The notes below the pieces were generated by a model. It worked only from the letters and a program-made list of their open reading frames with translations, was not told the DNA's origin and did not search any database. The translations under genes were made by a program, and so were the position numbers. Positions 34,022 to 40,742 of a stretch of 44,260 nucleotides of DNA are shown here, piece after piece; position 1 is the first letter of the stretch; the number at the start of each line of letters is the position of its first letter. The stretch comes from a virus, in the IMG/VR virus record IMGVR_UViG_3300035181_000107, positions 1-44,260 of that record. The stretch is one strand, 5' to 3'.

Positions 34022-34074
34022 TGCTTATATAGTAGTGTCGCTGATTTTGGCGGCTGATTCTAGGAGTATCCCAA

Positions 34075-34749
34075 ATGTCAAATGTATCTACCGCGCACAA
34101 TGTTACAGCTTTTGATTCTGCCAAGTCACAAGCTCTCAGTGGGCAACGACTGGTGAAAGCTAAATATAAGACTACTGCCAAGGTTCCAGCTAAGTATCCT
34201 AATATTTGCGCCTCTATCCCATTCTTGCAAGATGCACAGATTGCAGAAAAAATCCCGCAACTAATGGGTTGCATTCGTGCAATGCTTGAGACTGCACAAG
34301 ACGGTGTATTTAAGTCTTTGTACGAGTCTGGTCAGGGAGTGTTGTCTATTGTCACTGATACTGATCTAAGTATCGACGCATGTATCGGGTATCTGGAAGC
34401 AGAATCTACCGGCTCAAGGCTTACTAAAGAGTTTCTCGACGCGTGGTTTATTCGGGAACTACATGAGACAACCTATGCACTGATTGCAGAGAAACTCGGA
34501 TATGGTGGAGTGGATGGAACTATTGAACTTACGGCTGAACAAGATGCTACGATTCTGAAGCATGTATCAGGGTATAAGGATATGTATTCTGCTCTTGCAG
34601 GTGGAAAAACAATGTATCAGCCGCATCAAATTAATGGATTGCGGAAAGTTCTAGGGCACATTGATCTGGATGATACTGGAATGAAACTGGACAAGAAGCT
34701 GGAAAAGATGCTGGAGAGTTCACAGAAGGTTGTCGAGATGATTCTATAA
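34075..34749 (+). CDS. Unknown early protein, 224 aa, stand-alone
   Basis: First sizeable plus-strand gene after the divergent region, with a good site (TAGGAG) nine bases upstream, and then cut off from the rest of the block by 574 non-coding bases. The protein is soluble and largely helical after residue 50 (IPFLQDAQIAEKIPQLMGCI, AMLETAQDGVFKSLYESGQG, KEFLDAWFIRELHETTYALI). The C-terminus has YQPHQINGLRKVLGHIDLDD and a basic amphipathic helix (KLDKKLEKMLESSQKVVEM). No family or catalytic motif is recognised. Gene position suggests immediate-early expression and a possible role at the adjoining repeat region. It shares a loose pattern with the 211-aa protein at 40100. Confidence 0.72.
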   Translation: MSNVSTAHNVTAFDSAKSQALSGQRLVKAKYKTTAKVPAKYPNICASIPFLQDAQIAEKIPQLMGCIRAMLETAQDGVFKSLYESGQGVLSIVTDTDLSIDACIGYLEAESTGSRLTKEFLDAWFIRELHETTYALIAEKLGYGGVDGTIELTAEQDATILKHVSGYKDMYSALAGGKTMYQPHQINGLRKVLGHIDLDDTGMKLDKKLEKMLESSQKVVEMIL

Positions 34750-34836
34750 GAGTGATCCATTAATAGGCATTGATTAGTTTCAGTGTCTATTAGTTTGATT
34801 ATTCATTGGGAGATTATGAATTGGGTTTACAGTCTA

Positions 34837-34861
34837 CTAGACCGCTAGACCGCTAGACTGT
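34837..34861 (+). repeat. Long-range inverted repeat, left arm
   Basis: This 25-base unit begins CTAGACCGCTAGACCG and ends AGACTGT. Its reverse complement recurs at 35197-35221 with 23 of 25 bases matching (the differences are CT versus TC in the centre). Within the left arm the 8-base unit CTAGACCG occurs twice in tandem. TACAGTCTA (34828-34836) and TAGACTGTA (34854-34862) around it form a local 9-bp inverted repeat. Likely a binding site for a dimeric phage protein. Confidence 0.85.
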
Positions 34862-34963
34862 ACAGCCCTCGACCCCCATTCCACCGACCCCCATATGCAC
34901 TGTATGATCTATCTATGTAGATAGGTAGGTAGATAGATAGATAGCAGGGTATGTGTATGAGAG

Positions 34964-34992
34964 TATAGATAGATATAGATAGATATAGATAG
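34964..34992 (+). repeat. Tandem 10-bp repeat (TATAGATAGA)x3
   Basis: Three in-phase copies of TATAGATAGA, the third ending GG, lie inside a wider GATA-rich tract (about 34907-35012). Ten-base spacing puts each unit on the same face of the helix, which suits cooperative protein binding or bending. Slippage during replication is the alternative origin. Confidence 0.85.
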
Positions 34993-35072
34993 GGGTATAG
35001 GTATATAGGTATATTAATTTTAAAGTGGGGTAGTAATACATACATATCACCAAGACTCCTAGAAACTCCTAT

Positions 35073-35118
35073 ATATACCTAGATAGTTCTAGGTATATCA
35101 GATACTATCTAGGTATAT
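35073..35118. repeat. 15-bp inverted repeat with extra direct copy
   Basis: ATATACCTAGATAGT (35073-35087) and ACTATCTAGGTATAT (35104-35118) are perfect inverse copies. A further direct TCTAGGTATAT lies at 35088-35098, exactly 20 bp from the one at 35108-35118. This gives three copies of an 11-base unit, one inverted. In RNA the outer arms would form a hairpin; in DNA the copies resemble iterons or operators. Confidence 0.87.
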
Positions 35119-35160
35119 GGAACTAAGAAGACTATGGAACTAAGCTCTATGGCCCAAGGG

Positions 35161-35189
35161 TTGACAAGGCGGCCATATAGGGATACCCT
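35161..35189 (+). promoter_or_regulatory. Sigma70-type promoter for the small-gene operon
   Basis: TTGACA (35161-35166), a 17-base spacer and TACCCT (35184-35189). The -35 is perfect and the -10 is partial. The inverted repeat TATAGGG/CCCTATA (35176-35182/35186-35192) overlaps the -10, and the 25-base inverted element begins eight bases downstream. Both look like operator positions. It would drive 35324 onward. Confidence 0.65.
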
Positions 35190-35196
35190 ATACCTT

Positions 35197-35221
35197 ACAG
35201 TCTGACGGTCTAGCGGTCTAG
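35197..35221 (-). repeat. Long-range inverted repeat, right arm
   Basis: The inverse copy of 34837-34861, with 23 of 25 bases matching. It reads ACAGTCTGACGGTCTAGCGG on the plus strand, then TCTAG. It covers the likely transcription start of the promoter at 35161-35189, so a protein bound here could repress that promoter and could loop to the left arm 335 bp away. Confidence 0.85.
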
Positions 35222-35323
35222 ATACTCACTTTTTAGAAACTAAGAATTTATTACCTATTATCTCAATAGTCTACTATCTTATATATCTCAATTGTGGGGT
35301 ATATAAACCTAGGAGATTCTATC

Positions 35324-35485
35324 ATGTCAACAATGGCTAAACATATCGGACAATATGCACATAAACTAGCATGGCATAGGAAAGAATGGCTAAGATTAGC
35401 TAAATATCATTTTCAGAATCAGGATGAAACTAACATGTATATTGCATTATTTATACTTGTGTCAAATGATGGAGAATTAAAATGA
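35324..35485 (+). CDS. Small basic protein, 53 aa
   Basis: The start at 35324 was chosen because AGGAG lies nine bases upstream; an earlier in-frame ATG at 35294 lies in the promoter leader. The product is basic and aromatic (HIGQYAHKLAWHRKEWLRLA) and then ends in VSNDGELK. It overlaps the next gene by ATGA. First of a run of tiny early genes of unknown function that are typical of host-takeover regions. Confidence 0.6.
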   Translation: MSTMAKHIGQYAHKLAWHRKEWLRLAKYHFQNQDETNMYIALFILVSNDGELK

Positions 35486-35727
35486 ATCACTGGAATAATC
35501 TAGTTACTACCATTAATAATGGAGATAATATCCAACTCTGGCCAATAATCCAAGAGATTGTTAATCATCCAGCAAGTGATATTATCTATTATCAAATCCT
35601 GTATGGTCTTCTATATAAAGAATATAGAAAGACAGACGTAGGTAAGATAGACCATGGAAAAGTATTATTTAATAAAGCAATGGCACTGTGCCAAGTATTT
35701 GATTATATGAAGGAGTTTAGAAAATGA
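35482..35727 (+). CDS. Hypothetical protein, 81 aa
   Basis: Coupled by ATGA at both ends to its neighbours. The sequence is mostly helical and soluble (WNNLVTTINNGDNIQLWPII, then DIIYYQILYGLLYKEYRK). No motif is recognised. It is part of the small-gene run under the promoter at 35161. Confidence 0.6.
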   Translation: MNHWNNLVTTINNGDNIQLWPIIQEIVNHPASDIIYYQILYGLLYKEYRKTDVGKIDHGKVLFNKAMALCQVFDYMKEFRK

Positions 35728-35858
35728 GTGGAATTATGCAACACCTAGGTTATATCCTACACTGTCACCGGATGAAGAAACTGGGAGTGATACCGGTATC
35801 TTATAAGACATATCTGATAATGACAGATAAATATGGTATGACCAATACTACAATCTGA
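35724..35858 (+). CDS. Hypothetical protein, 44 aa
   Basis: A short frame that begins at an ATGA overlap with the 81-aa gene and ends TGA at 35856-35858. The product is MSGIMQHLGYILHCHRMKK, then a small hydrophobic-basic C-terminal part. Its coupling to the previous gene is the only support; there is no homology I recognise. A hairpin follows at 35892. Confidence 0.5.
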   Translation: MSGIMQHLGYILHCHRMKKLGVIPVSYKTYLIMTDKYGMTNTTI

Positions 35859-35891
35859 CAGATATTATCTAGATCAGCTAGATCATAAGCT

Positions 35892-35925
35892 AATAGCTCT
35901 GAGATATACCAATCTCGGGGCTATT
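35892..35925 (+). terminator. Hairpin between small genes, partial terminator or mRNA processing site
   Basis: AATAGCTCTGAGAT (35892-35905) pairs with ATCTCGGGGCTATT (35912-35925) as a 14-bp RNA stem with two G-U pairs and a six-base loop. No U-run follows (GTCGTATG). The GGGGCTATT arm repeats the arm of the terminator at 7584-7619. The 136-base gap around it holds no gene. Confidence 0.55.
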
Positions 35926-35994
35926 GTCGTATGTACCCTAGAGCTAGATAATCCCATCTAGTCTTAGATCATACTATCCCAAGGAGTTTATATA

Positions 35995-36207
35995 ATGAAC
36001 TTTGAAACTATAATCCCTAAACTAGAACCTAAACCAACATCTGCGCCAATCAAGATGTCTATCCAAGATACCTTAGATTTTATCTGGAAACACCAATATG
36101 AAGCATTCTCTAATGTAATCATCATGCTTAAGAAACATGATGTTAATTCCCGAGATATAAAGATCGCAATTGATGCTTATGTATTTGATGTGAAAGTAAT
36201 TAGGTAA
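35995..36207 (+). CDS. Hypothetical protein, 70 aa
   Basis: It has a strong ribosome-binding site (AAGGAG) ten bases before the ATG. A Pro-rich leader (PKLEPKPTSAPIKMS) is followed by a helical body (QDTLDFIWKHQYEAFSNVII). Acidic N-terminal half, mixed C-terminal half. No family is recognised. Confidence 0.62.
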   Translation: MNFETIIPKLEPKPTSAPIKMSIQDTLDFIWKHQYEAFSNVIIMLKKHDVNSRDIKIAIDAYVFDVKVIR

Positions 36208-36218
36208 GGAGACCTAGA

Positions 36219-36596
36219 ATGTCTAATCAAAAGTTTCGACCGTACTTCACAGCTTCTGAGCTAACTGAAGTAATTAGATGCCTAAAAACTGGATCAGCTA
36301 ATAAAGCCTTGATCCGATACCTAGAAACTTTCGCAATCAAAATCGAACATGGAGTAATGGCAGCTAATATTACTCTGAAACCAACTATTGCAGAAAAACT
36401 AGGGATGGCTGATAGACTTCCCGGAACTAGAACATTGCAAGAGCAAAGAGCTGATGCTTATACTAAATGGTCTCAAGATCCTAGCAAGTGTACATCCCAA
36501 GAGATAGCAAGATGCCTAATGTATCGATATGAGAATGATCTAATGTCGGAATCAGAAGAAAGAGAATATGAACAAAAGATCGAACGCGGTTATTAA
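36219..36596 (+). CDS. Hypothetical protein, 125 aa
   Basis: AGGAG lies ten bases before the start. The protein is charged and helical (YFTASELTEVIRCLKTGSAN, then DAYTKWSQDPSKCTSQEIAR), ending EREYEQKIERGY. The 3' end overlaps a short membrane-protein frame at 36568. No family is recognised; a nucleic-acid-binding role is possible from its charge but not shown. Confidence 0.62.
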   Translation: MSNQKFRPYFTASELTEVIRCLKTGSANKALIRYLETFAIKIEHGVMAANITLKPTIAEKLGMADRLPGTRTLQEQRADAYTKWSQDPSKCTSQEIARCLMYRYENDLMSESEEREYEQKIERGY

Positions 36597-36663
36597 TCTA
36601 GGACTTTTTATCCTGATCTGTATCCTATTCTTCATTGCCCAACTCCCAATATTTAATACTTGA
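36568..36663 (+). CDS. Small membrane protein candidate, 31 aa
   Basis: ATG at 36568, preceded by AGAAAGAGAAT, overlaps the end of the 125-aa gene by 29 bases in another frame. The product has a basic start (MNKRSN) and one membrane span (LGLFILICILFFIAQLPIF), giving an N-in single-span topology by the positive-inside rule. The stop TGA at 36661-36663 is 17 bases before the next start. Single-span peptides of this type act on host membrane complexes in many phages, but no function can be read here. Confidence 0.45.
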   Translation: MNKRSNAVINLGLFILICILFFIAQLPIFNT

Positions 36664-36680
36664 AAGAAAGAATCTATATC

Positions 36681-36869
36681 ATGGCTACTAGACAAACACC
36701 TACCAATCCAAAGAAACCTTTGGTAATCATAACCACCCGGAAACTTTCTTGGCTAGATCATGCAGAGAGACATTATAAAGATGGAGCAATTACAGAAACA
36801 ATCATTCATTCTCCAGATGAAGCATTAATGTATCTGTGCCTATTCTCCTATGTAGGTATGTTTGATTAG
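36681..36869 (+). CDS. Hypothetical protein, 62 aa
   Basis: The start was taken at MATRQTP (36681); a TTG at 36660 would add seven residues but no better site. The product is basic at the N-terminus (TPTNPKKPLVIITTRKL), then AERHYKDGAITETIIHSPDE and a Leu-rich end. No family is recognised. Followed by a short tandem repeat. Confidence 0.55.
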   Translation: MATRQTPTNPKKPLVIITTRKLSWLDHAERHYKDGAITETIIHSPDEALMYLCLFSYVGMFD

Positions 36870-36874
36870 CATAC

Positions 36875-36900
36875 TATGCTCCTATGCTCCTATGCTCCTA
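36875..36900 (+). repeat. Tandem 8-bp repeat (TATGCTCC)x3
   Basis: Three consecutive TATGCTCC units and a partial fourth lie just after the 62-aa gene stop and 37 bases before the next gene. The unit contains ATG and near-anti-Shine-Dalgarno text. It may be slippage-derived. Confidence 0.8.
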
Positions 36901-36936
36901 GATTCTAAACCAACCAAATGATCCTAAGGTGATTCT

Positions 36937-37932
36937 ATGAAAATACTCTGCTCAATATCTGGCATTGAATATGAATGCCAACACTTCCCAGCTTATCTAA
37001 CATCTAGAGAAGTATCTCACCCAATATTCCACTTACCCCAGAAGAAACTCTTATCTTATCTAGGTAAATGGGCCGGATCAGAACTAACACCTACTGATTC
37101 TTACCTTCTATTCCTAGCTCTACTCAATTCCTCGGAACTAATCGAATGGAGAGTACCAGCATCAAGAAACGAACATACTGATTCAATAGTTGCCCAGAAC
37201 ATGGAACATCTAGCTCTTATTGTATCCCGGCTTAACGCAGTTACTAATCCTCGTGTAATCTTCCCACATTATGCAGTAGGCCCAGAAACTAAGTTCCTAA
37301 CCAATATCAAACACTGGATAGAGAATTGGAATCAATCTTACCAAGACTTCCAAGATGGATATTCTAAAGAGTATGAATCTCGTAAGTTGATTACCAGAGA
37401 GACTGCACTAGAACGAATGATTAAGAATCCTCATTTGCCTATCTCTGCTTATGCATCTAAGATAGCAGATTGGGCTAGTATTGCAGGGGCTTTCCCAGAG
37501 TATAAAACAATCTCTCCATTCTCTAGCCTTCCAGTCTTAATGACAGACTATTGGAAAGAAGTCATAATCAAATGTACCAAGGAAGAATCTCTATTCCTAG
37601 TCCCACAAGTAGATCTCCAAGATTTGCTAGAGCATTGTGAACAGAACATATCTATCGGCACAATCTATTCTAATGCACTATTCAAAGTCTTGCGCCATGC
37701 ACTAGAAAGACAAAGAAACTTTCTAGGTCTAGGAGATATGGATCTTACGCGCGGCAAGTATCAGATACTCCCAGAAGATTCTACTACTGAAACCGCAAAT
37801 CTTAAAGCAATGGTAGATTCTGCCCCAGATCATGAACCATCCCAGGCAGAGTATCCTACCAAGCTAGCTTATCTAAAAGCTAAGATGCGTTGGCAGCTTT
37901 CTCGCAAGTATGCTAATGGAGTACCAGAATGA
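36937..37932 (+). CDS. Hypothetical protein, 331 aa, next to the helicase
   Basis: A largely helical soluble protein (HLPQKKLLSYLGKWAGSELT, LIVSRLNAVTNPRVIF, FKVLRHALERQRNFLGLGDM) with an acidic Thr/Glu linker at about 285-305 and a basic C-terminal helix (YLKAKMRWQLSRKYANG). No catalytic motif is recognised. The stop overlaps the next gene by ATGA, and that gene abuts the helicase. A role as helicase loader or partner is a context inference. Confidence 0.7.
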   Translation: MKILCSISGIEYECQHFPAYLTSREVSHPIFHLPQKKLLSYLGKWAGSELTPTDSYLLFLALLNSSELIEWRVPASRNEHTDSIVAQNMEHLALIVSRLNAVTNPRVIFPHYAVGPETKFLTNIKHWIENWNQSYQDFQDGYSKEYESRKLITRETALERMIKNPHLPISAYASKIADWASIAGAFPEYKTISPFSSLPVLMTDYWKEVIIKCTKEESLFLVPQVDLQDLLEHCEQNISIGTIYSNALFKVLRHALERQRNFLGLGDMDLTRGKYQILPEDSTTETANLKAMVDSAPDHEPSQAEYPTKLAYLKAKMRWQLSRKYANGVPE

Positions 37933-38246
37933 TTCAAGATACTATTACCCCAACAGTTTCTCAGCTTATTGTCCGGGAAGTATATGCAAGATGGTTCACG
38001 CTACCTCCTCAATTCATCCCACTTGCAGAGAAATACTATCTCTTACATTGGTCTGGATCTTATCTAGCACAGAAGATTAAGGAAGATTCTCCTGATCCCT
38101 ATTCTCCTAATATAGAGCATCAAGGTTTCCAATATCTAGTACTAGGTATGCCATACTTTGATCCTACTAAACAATATGCTCTCTCTTTCCGTAAACTCCC
38201 AGATCAAGCCAAAGGCTATGTTCTAATAAAATCTCTAGGAAACTAA
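37929..38246 (+). CDS. Hypothetical protein, 105 aa
   Basis: Coupled by ATGA to the 331-aa gene and one base before the helicase start. Mixed alpha/beta with many aromatic residues (LIVREVYARWFTLPPQFIPL, then AEKYYLLHWSGSYLAQKIKE). It is probably expressed in fixed ratio with the helicase. Family not recognised. Confidence 0.65.
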   Translation: MIQDTITPTVSQLIVREVYARWFTLPPQFIPLAEKYYLLHWSGSYLAQKIKEDSPDPYSPNIEHQGFQYLVLGMPYFDPTKQYALSFRKLPDQAKGYVLIKSLGN

Positions 38247-38247
38247 T

Positions 38248-39939
38248 ATGTCCACCTCTCCTTCCACTTCTCCAATCTCCAAAGATAGACTCGCCCAATT
38301 ACTAGCTAATATGCGAGCTAAGAAAGCAGAAGCATTAGCAGTAGCTGCACCTACAGTAGAACCATCTGGACCGACCCCAGAACATTCAGAAGCTCTTGGT
38401 GATTCTGCTTATCAACTAGATAAACATGGCCAGATAATCCATTATAATACCAAGCAGCAAGAATTTGTCACTCTAGCAGGTTCTGGTAAAGATGCTATCT
38501 TAATTGGTGCAGCAGGTACAGGTAAGACTACTTGTATGAAAGGCACAGTACAAGCATTGATTCAGAATGGTATTGTAGGTATCTTGCAAGCAGCCGGACA
38601 TAAGCATCTATTAGATGGAACTCCTGGCCTAGTAATCTGCGCTTATACTCGCCGCGCAGTTAATAATATACGAAAGAACCTATCTACCGATGTACAAGCT
38701 AATTGCATCACAATTCACAAACTCCTAGAATACCAACCAGTGTACTATGAAGTATCTGATCCAATGACAGGAGATACAAAAACCAAGATGAATTTTGAAC
38801 CTACTAGGAATCAAATGAATCCATTGCCTAGTTCCATCCGCACAATCATATTTGAAGAATCTTCTATGATTGGCACAGATCTTTATAAGGAAGTTATAAA
38901 TGCTTGTCCTCATAATCCTCAGCTTATTTTCCTTGGAGATATTCAACAACTCTCGCCAGTATTTGGTCCAGCAATTCTGGGATTTAAACTTCTTAGCCTT
39001 CCCGTAGTCGAACTTACAGAAGTATATCGGCAAGCTCTTGAGTCTCCAATTATCTCTCTAGCCCACCGGATTCTATCTGGAAATACAATTCCATTATCCG
39101 AATTTGAGAAATGGAAATTCCCACAACAACTAACTATCCATCCTTGGAAAAAGAAAATCACTCCAGATCTAGCACTAAACACTGCGGGCCAATTCTTCAT
39201 AGCAGCCCAGAAATCAGGAGCTTATGATCCAGAGGAAGATATGATCCTTCTCCCATTCAATAAATCCTTCGGAACAATTGAACTGAATAAGATCATAGCT
39301 AACCAACTGGCCAAGAATCGAGAAGCTATGGTGCATGAAGTAGTTTCTGGATTCATGAAACATTACTTCTCTATCGGAGATAAGGTGCTGTTTGATAAGG
39401 AAGATGCAGTGATTATAAACATCGAGGCGAATCCTGCATATACTGGAGCTAAAGCCTTACCTGCTTCTACAACATTAGATTACTGGGGATATGATCCAGT
39501 AGTTCATGAGGTGGATCAATCATCTGATGTAGATATGGACTTCTTACTATCCCAAGTTGCATCATCTAGCGATGCAGATAGAGTTCACCAAGCATCGCAT
39601 ACTATAACTCTCCGAATGCTTGATTCTGAAGTAGAAATTAAAGTAGATAAAGCATCTGCACTGAATGCCATGCTCCTTGGTTATGCACTTACCGTACATA
39701 AATCACAAGGTTCTGAATGGAGAAAGGTATTCTGTGTATTCCACCAATCCCATGCAACTATGTTACAACGAGAACTTCTATACACCGCAATTACGCGGGC
39801 CAAAGAGGAACTTTATATAATCTGTGAACCAGAGACCTTTGTTAATGGAATAAATAGCCAGAAGATTAAGGGAGAAACCATCGCAGAGAAAGCTGAGTTC
39901 TTCAAGGGCAAAGTAACAGAAGGAGTTGATTATGAATAG
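38248..39939 (+). CDS. SF1 DNA helicase, Dda/RecD-like
   Basis: 563 aa. A disordered Ser/Thr/Ala-rich N-terminus is followed by a Q-type motif (YNTKQQEFV, 66-74), Walker A GAAGTGKTT (87-95), motif II IIFEESSMIG, motif III FLGDIQQLSPVFG, motif V LTVHKSQGSEW and motif VI LYTAITRAKEEL. These mark the SF1B family with Dda, RecD and Pif1-type members (5'-3' translocation). The Walker B has EES rather than DEA/DES. It would open duplexes in replication or recombination. The segment from about 370 to 450 is an insert with an acidic loop. The gene is followed by a 160-base gap with a strong promoter. Confidence 0.9.
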   Translation: MSTSPSTSPISKDRLAQLLANMRAKKAEALAVAAPTVEPSGPTPEHSEALGDSAYQLDKHGQIIHYNTKQQEFVTLAGSGKDAILIGAAGTGKTTCMKGTVQALIQNGIVGILQAAGHKHLLDGTPGLVICAYTRRAVNNIRKNLSTDVQANCITIHKLLEYQPVYYEVSDPMTGDTKTKMNFEPTRNQMNPLPSSIRTIIFEESSMIGTDLYKEVINACPHNPQLIFLGDIQQLSPVFGPAILGFKLLSLPVVELTEVYRQALESPIISLAHRILSGNTIPLSEFEKWKFPQQLTIHPWKKKITPDLALNTAGQFFIAAQKSGAYDPEEDMILLPFNKSFGTIELNKIIANQLAKNREAMVHEVVSGFMKHYFSIGDKVLFDKEDAVIINIEANPAYTGAKALPASTTLDYWGYDPVVHEVDQSSDVDMDFLLSQVASSSDADRVHQASHTITLRMLDSEVEIKVDKASALNAMLLGYALTVHKSQGSEWRKVFCVFHQSHATMLQRELLYTAITRAKEELYIICEPETFVNGINSQKIKGETIAEKAEFFKGKVTEGVDYE

Positions 39940-39982
39940 TCCCTAACTAACATATACCTGATCCATTCTCTATAGAACCCCC

Positions 39983-40011
39983 TTGACAGCGATCCCAGTC
40001 TGTGGCATACT
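39983..40011 (+). promoter_or_regulatory. Strong sigma70-type promoter
   Basis: TTGACA (39983-39988), a 17-base spacer and CATACT (40006-40011). It lies 89 bases before the 211-aa gene. The leader has a small hairpin (GAGAGT/ACTCTC, around 40028-40055) that could stabilise the message. This is the best single promoter match in the window. Confidence 0.8.
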
Positions 40012-40099
40012 AGCTGTTCTGGTGTGGGAGAGTACCAGTTTTAAACTCTCTCAGTCTCGAAACTTTCTTTTCACAATCCTAACCTAGGAATTTTAAATC

Positions 40100-40735
40100 A
40101 TGAATGATACAACCAACACCGCAACTCCCGTTACCGCAAACTTTGATGTGAACACTGATACCAAAGACTTTGCTTTCCACTTCAAGAAAGACAAGCTGGG
40201 TAACAAGCGTGCCTCAGTTGAACTGAAACTGCCAGTCCCCAGCGTAGAAGGTATTGTTGCTATCCTTACCAAAGGTGGCAAAGAACTGGAACTGTTGCAA
40301 GATGCAATGTATGATGTGATTCGTTCACAAGCTGCAAGCATTGTTTCTGACGACGAGAAAGCTTCGCAAGCTAACTTTGATCTGTCAAAGGTAACTTGGG
40401 ACTTCATTGCCAATATGCCTAAGGCTGATCGTCGCTCTTCTAGCATCGACTCTGCTGTCTGGGAAGCATTTGCTAAGGACTACATTGAAGTTATGCCAGC
40501 TGTTACTAACAAGTCTGTGGAAGCTGTTACTAATGCAACTGTTGTGTACCTCAAGAAGTTCTCCATTGTGAAAACCAACAAGGATGTTTTGGCCAAGCTG
40601 AAAGATCAATTGGGCCTGTATATTGAACATTCCAAGAATGCAGATCAGTTCTCGGATATTCTGGAACTGTTGGTTTCTAAGGTTGATGCCTATCTGGGTG
40701 CCAATGATGTGGAACTGTTGGTCTCGAATCTGTAA
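40100..40735 (+). CDS. Unknown, probably highly expressed early protein, 211 aa
   Basis: Leu codons are mainly CTG and TTG, with AAG/AAC/TTC preferences, unlike the CTA/CTT/ATA-rich genes on either side, and the gene has its own consensus promoter. Together these suggest an abundant protein. The N-terminal 55 residues look like strands (FAFHFKKDKLGNKRASVELK, then LPVPSVEGIVAIL), the rest is helical (KELELLQDAMYDVIRSQAAS, VWEAFAKDYIEVMPAVTNKS, QFSDILELLVSKVDAYL). No family is recognised. An ssDNA-binding or nucleoid-like role would fit abundance and context, but is inference. A structured non-coding stretch follows the stop. Confidence 0.75.
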   Translation: MNDTTNTATPVTANFDVNTDTKDFAFHFKKDKLGNKRASVELKLPVPSVEGIVAILTKGGKELELLQDAMYDVIRSQAASIVSDDEKASQANFDLSKVTWDFIANMPKADRRSSSIDSAVWEAFAKDYIEVMPAVTNKSVEAVTNATVVYLKKFSIVKTNKDVLAKLKDQLGLYIEHSKNADQFSDILELLVSKVDAYLGANDVELLVSNL

Positions 40736-40742
40736 TCCAGAT

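Larger units (their letters stand above)
33535..34074. promoter_or_regulatory. Divergent promoter region between the two transcription blocks
   Basis: 540 bases separate the divergent first genes. On the minus strand a perfect TATAAT lies at 33577-33572, ahead of the small terminase gene; its -35 is weak. On the plus strand, TTGTTG and TATGGT with a 17-base gap lie near 33779-33807 and could serve the early unit. A G/C-rich stretch with AAAAAGGCCC...CCCCTCCCC lies near 33724-33748. Two short open frames (33802-33936 and 33950-34021) occupy the right half. The promoters are read by eye and are not strong matches apart from the TATAAT. Confidence 0.5.
34750..35323. promoter_or_regulatory. Repeat-rich non-coding region, candidate replication origin or control region
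   Basis: 574 bases without a credible gene. From left to right: a weak hairpin near 34764-34795; a block of two CTAGACCG units inside a 9-bp inverted repeat (34828-34862); GATA-like runs with three 10-bp units (34964-34992); an AT-rich stretch around 35003-35034; a 15-bp inverted repeat with an added direct repeat (35073-35118); two TATGGAACTAAG copies 17 bp apart (35116, 35133); a promoter (35161-35189); and the inverse copy of the CTAGACCG block (35197-35221). Iteron-like repeats, an AT-rich zone and bracketing inverted sites are what one expects of an origin or a regulator-controlled region. The choice between them is inference. Confidence 0.65.

Noticed and set aside
34845-35045. 66-aa minus-strand frame rich in Tyr, Ile and Leu
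   Set aside because: It is the translation of the GATA-type tandem repeats; low complexity, no ribosome-binding site, and it lies opposite to the transcription of the whole block.
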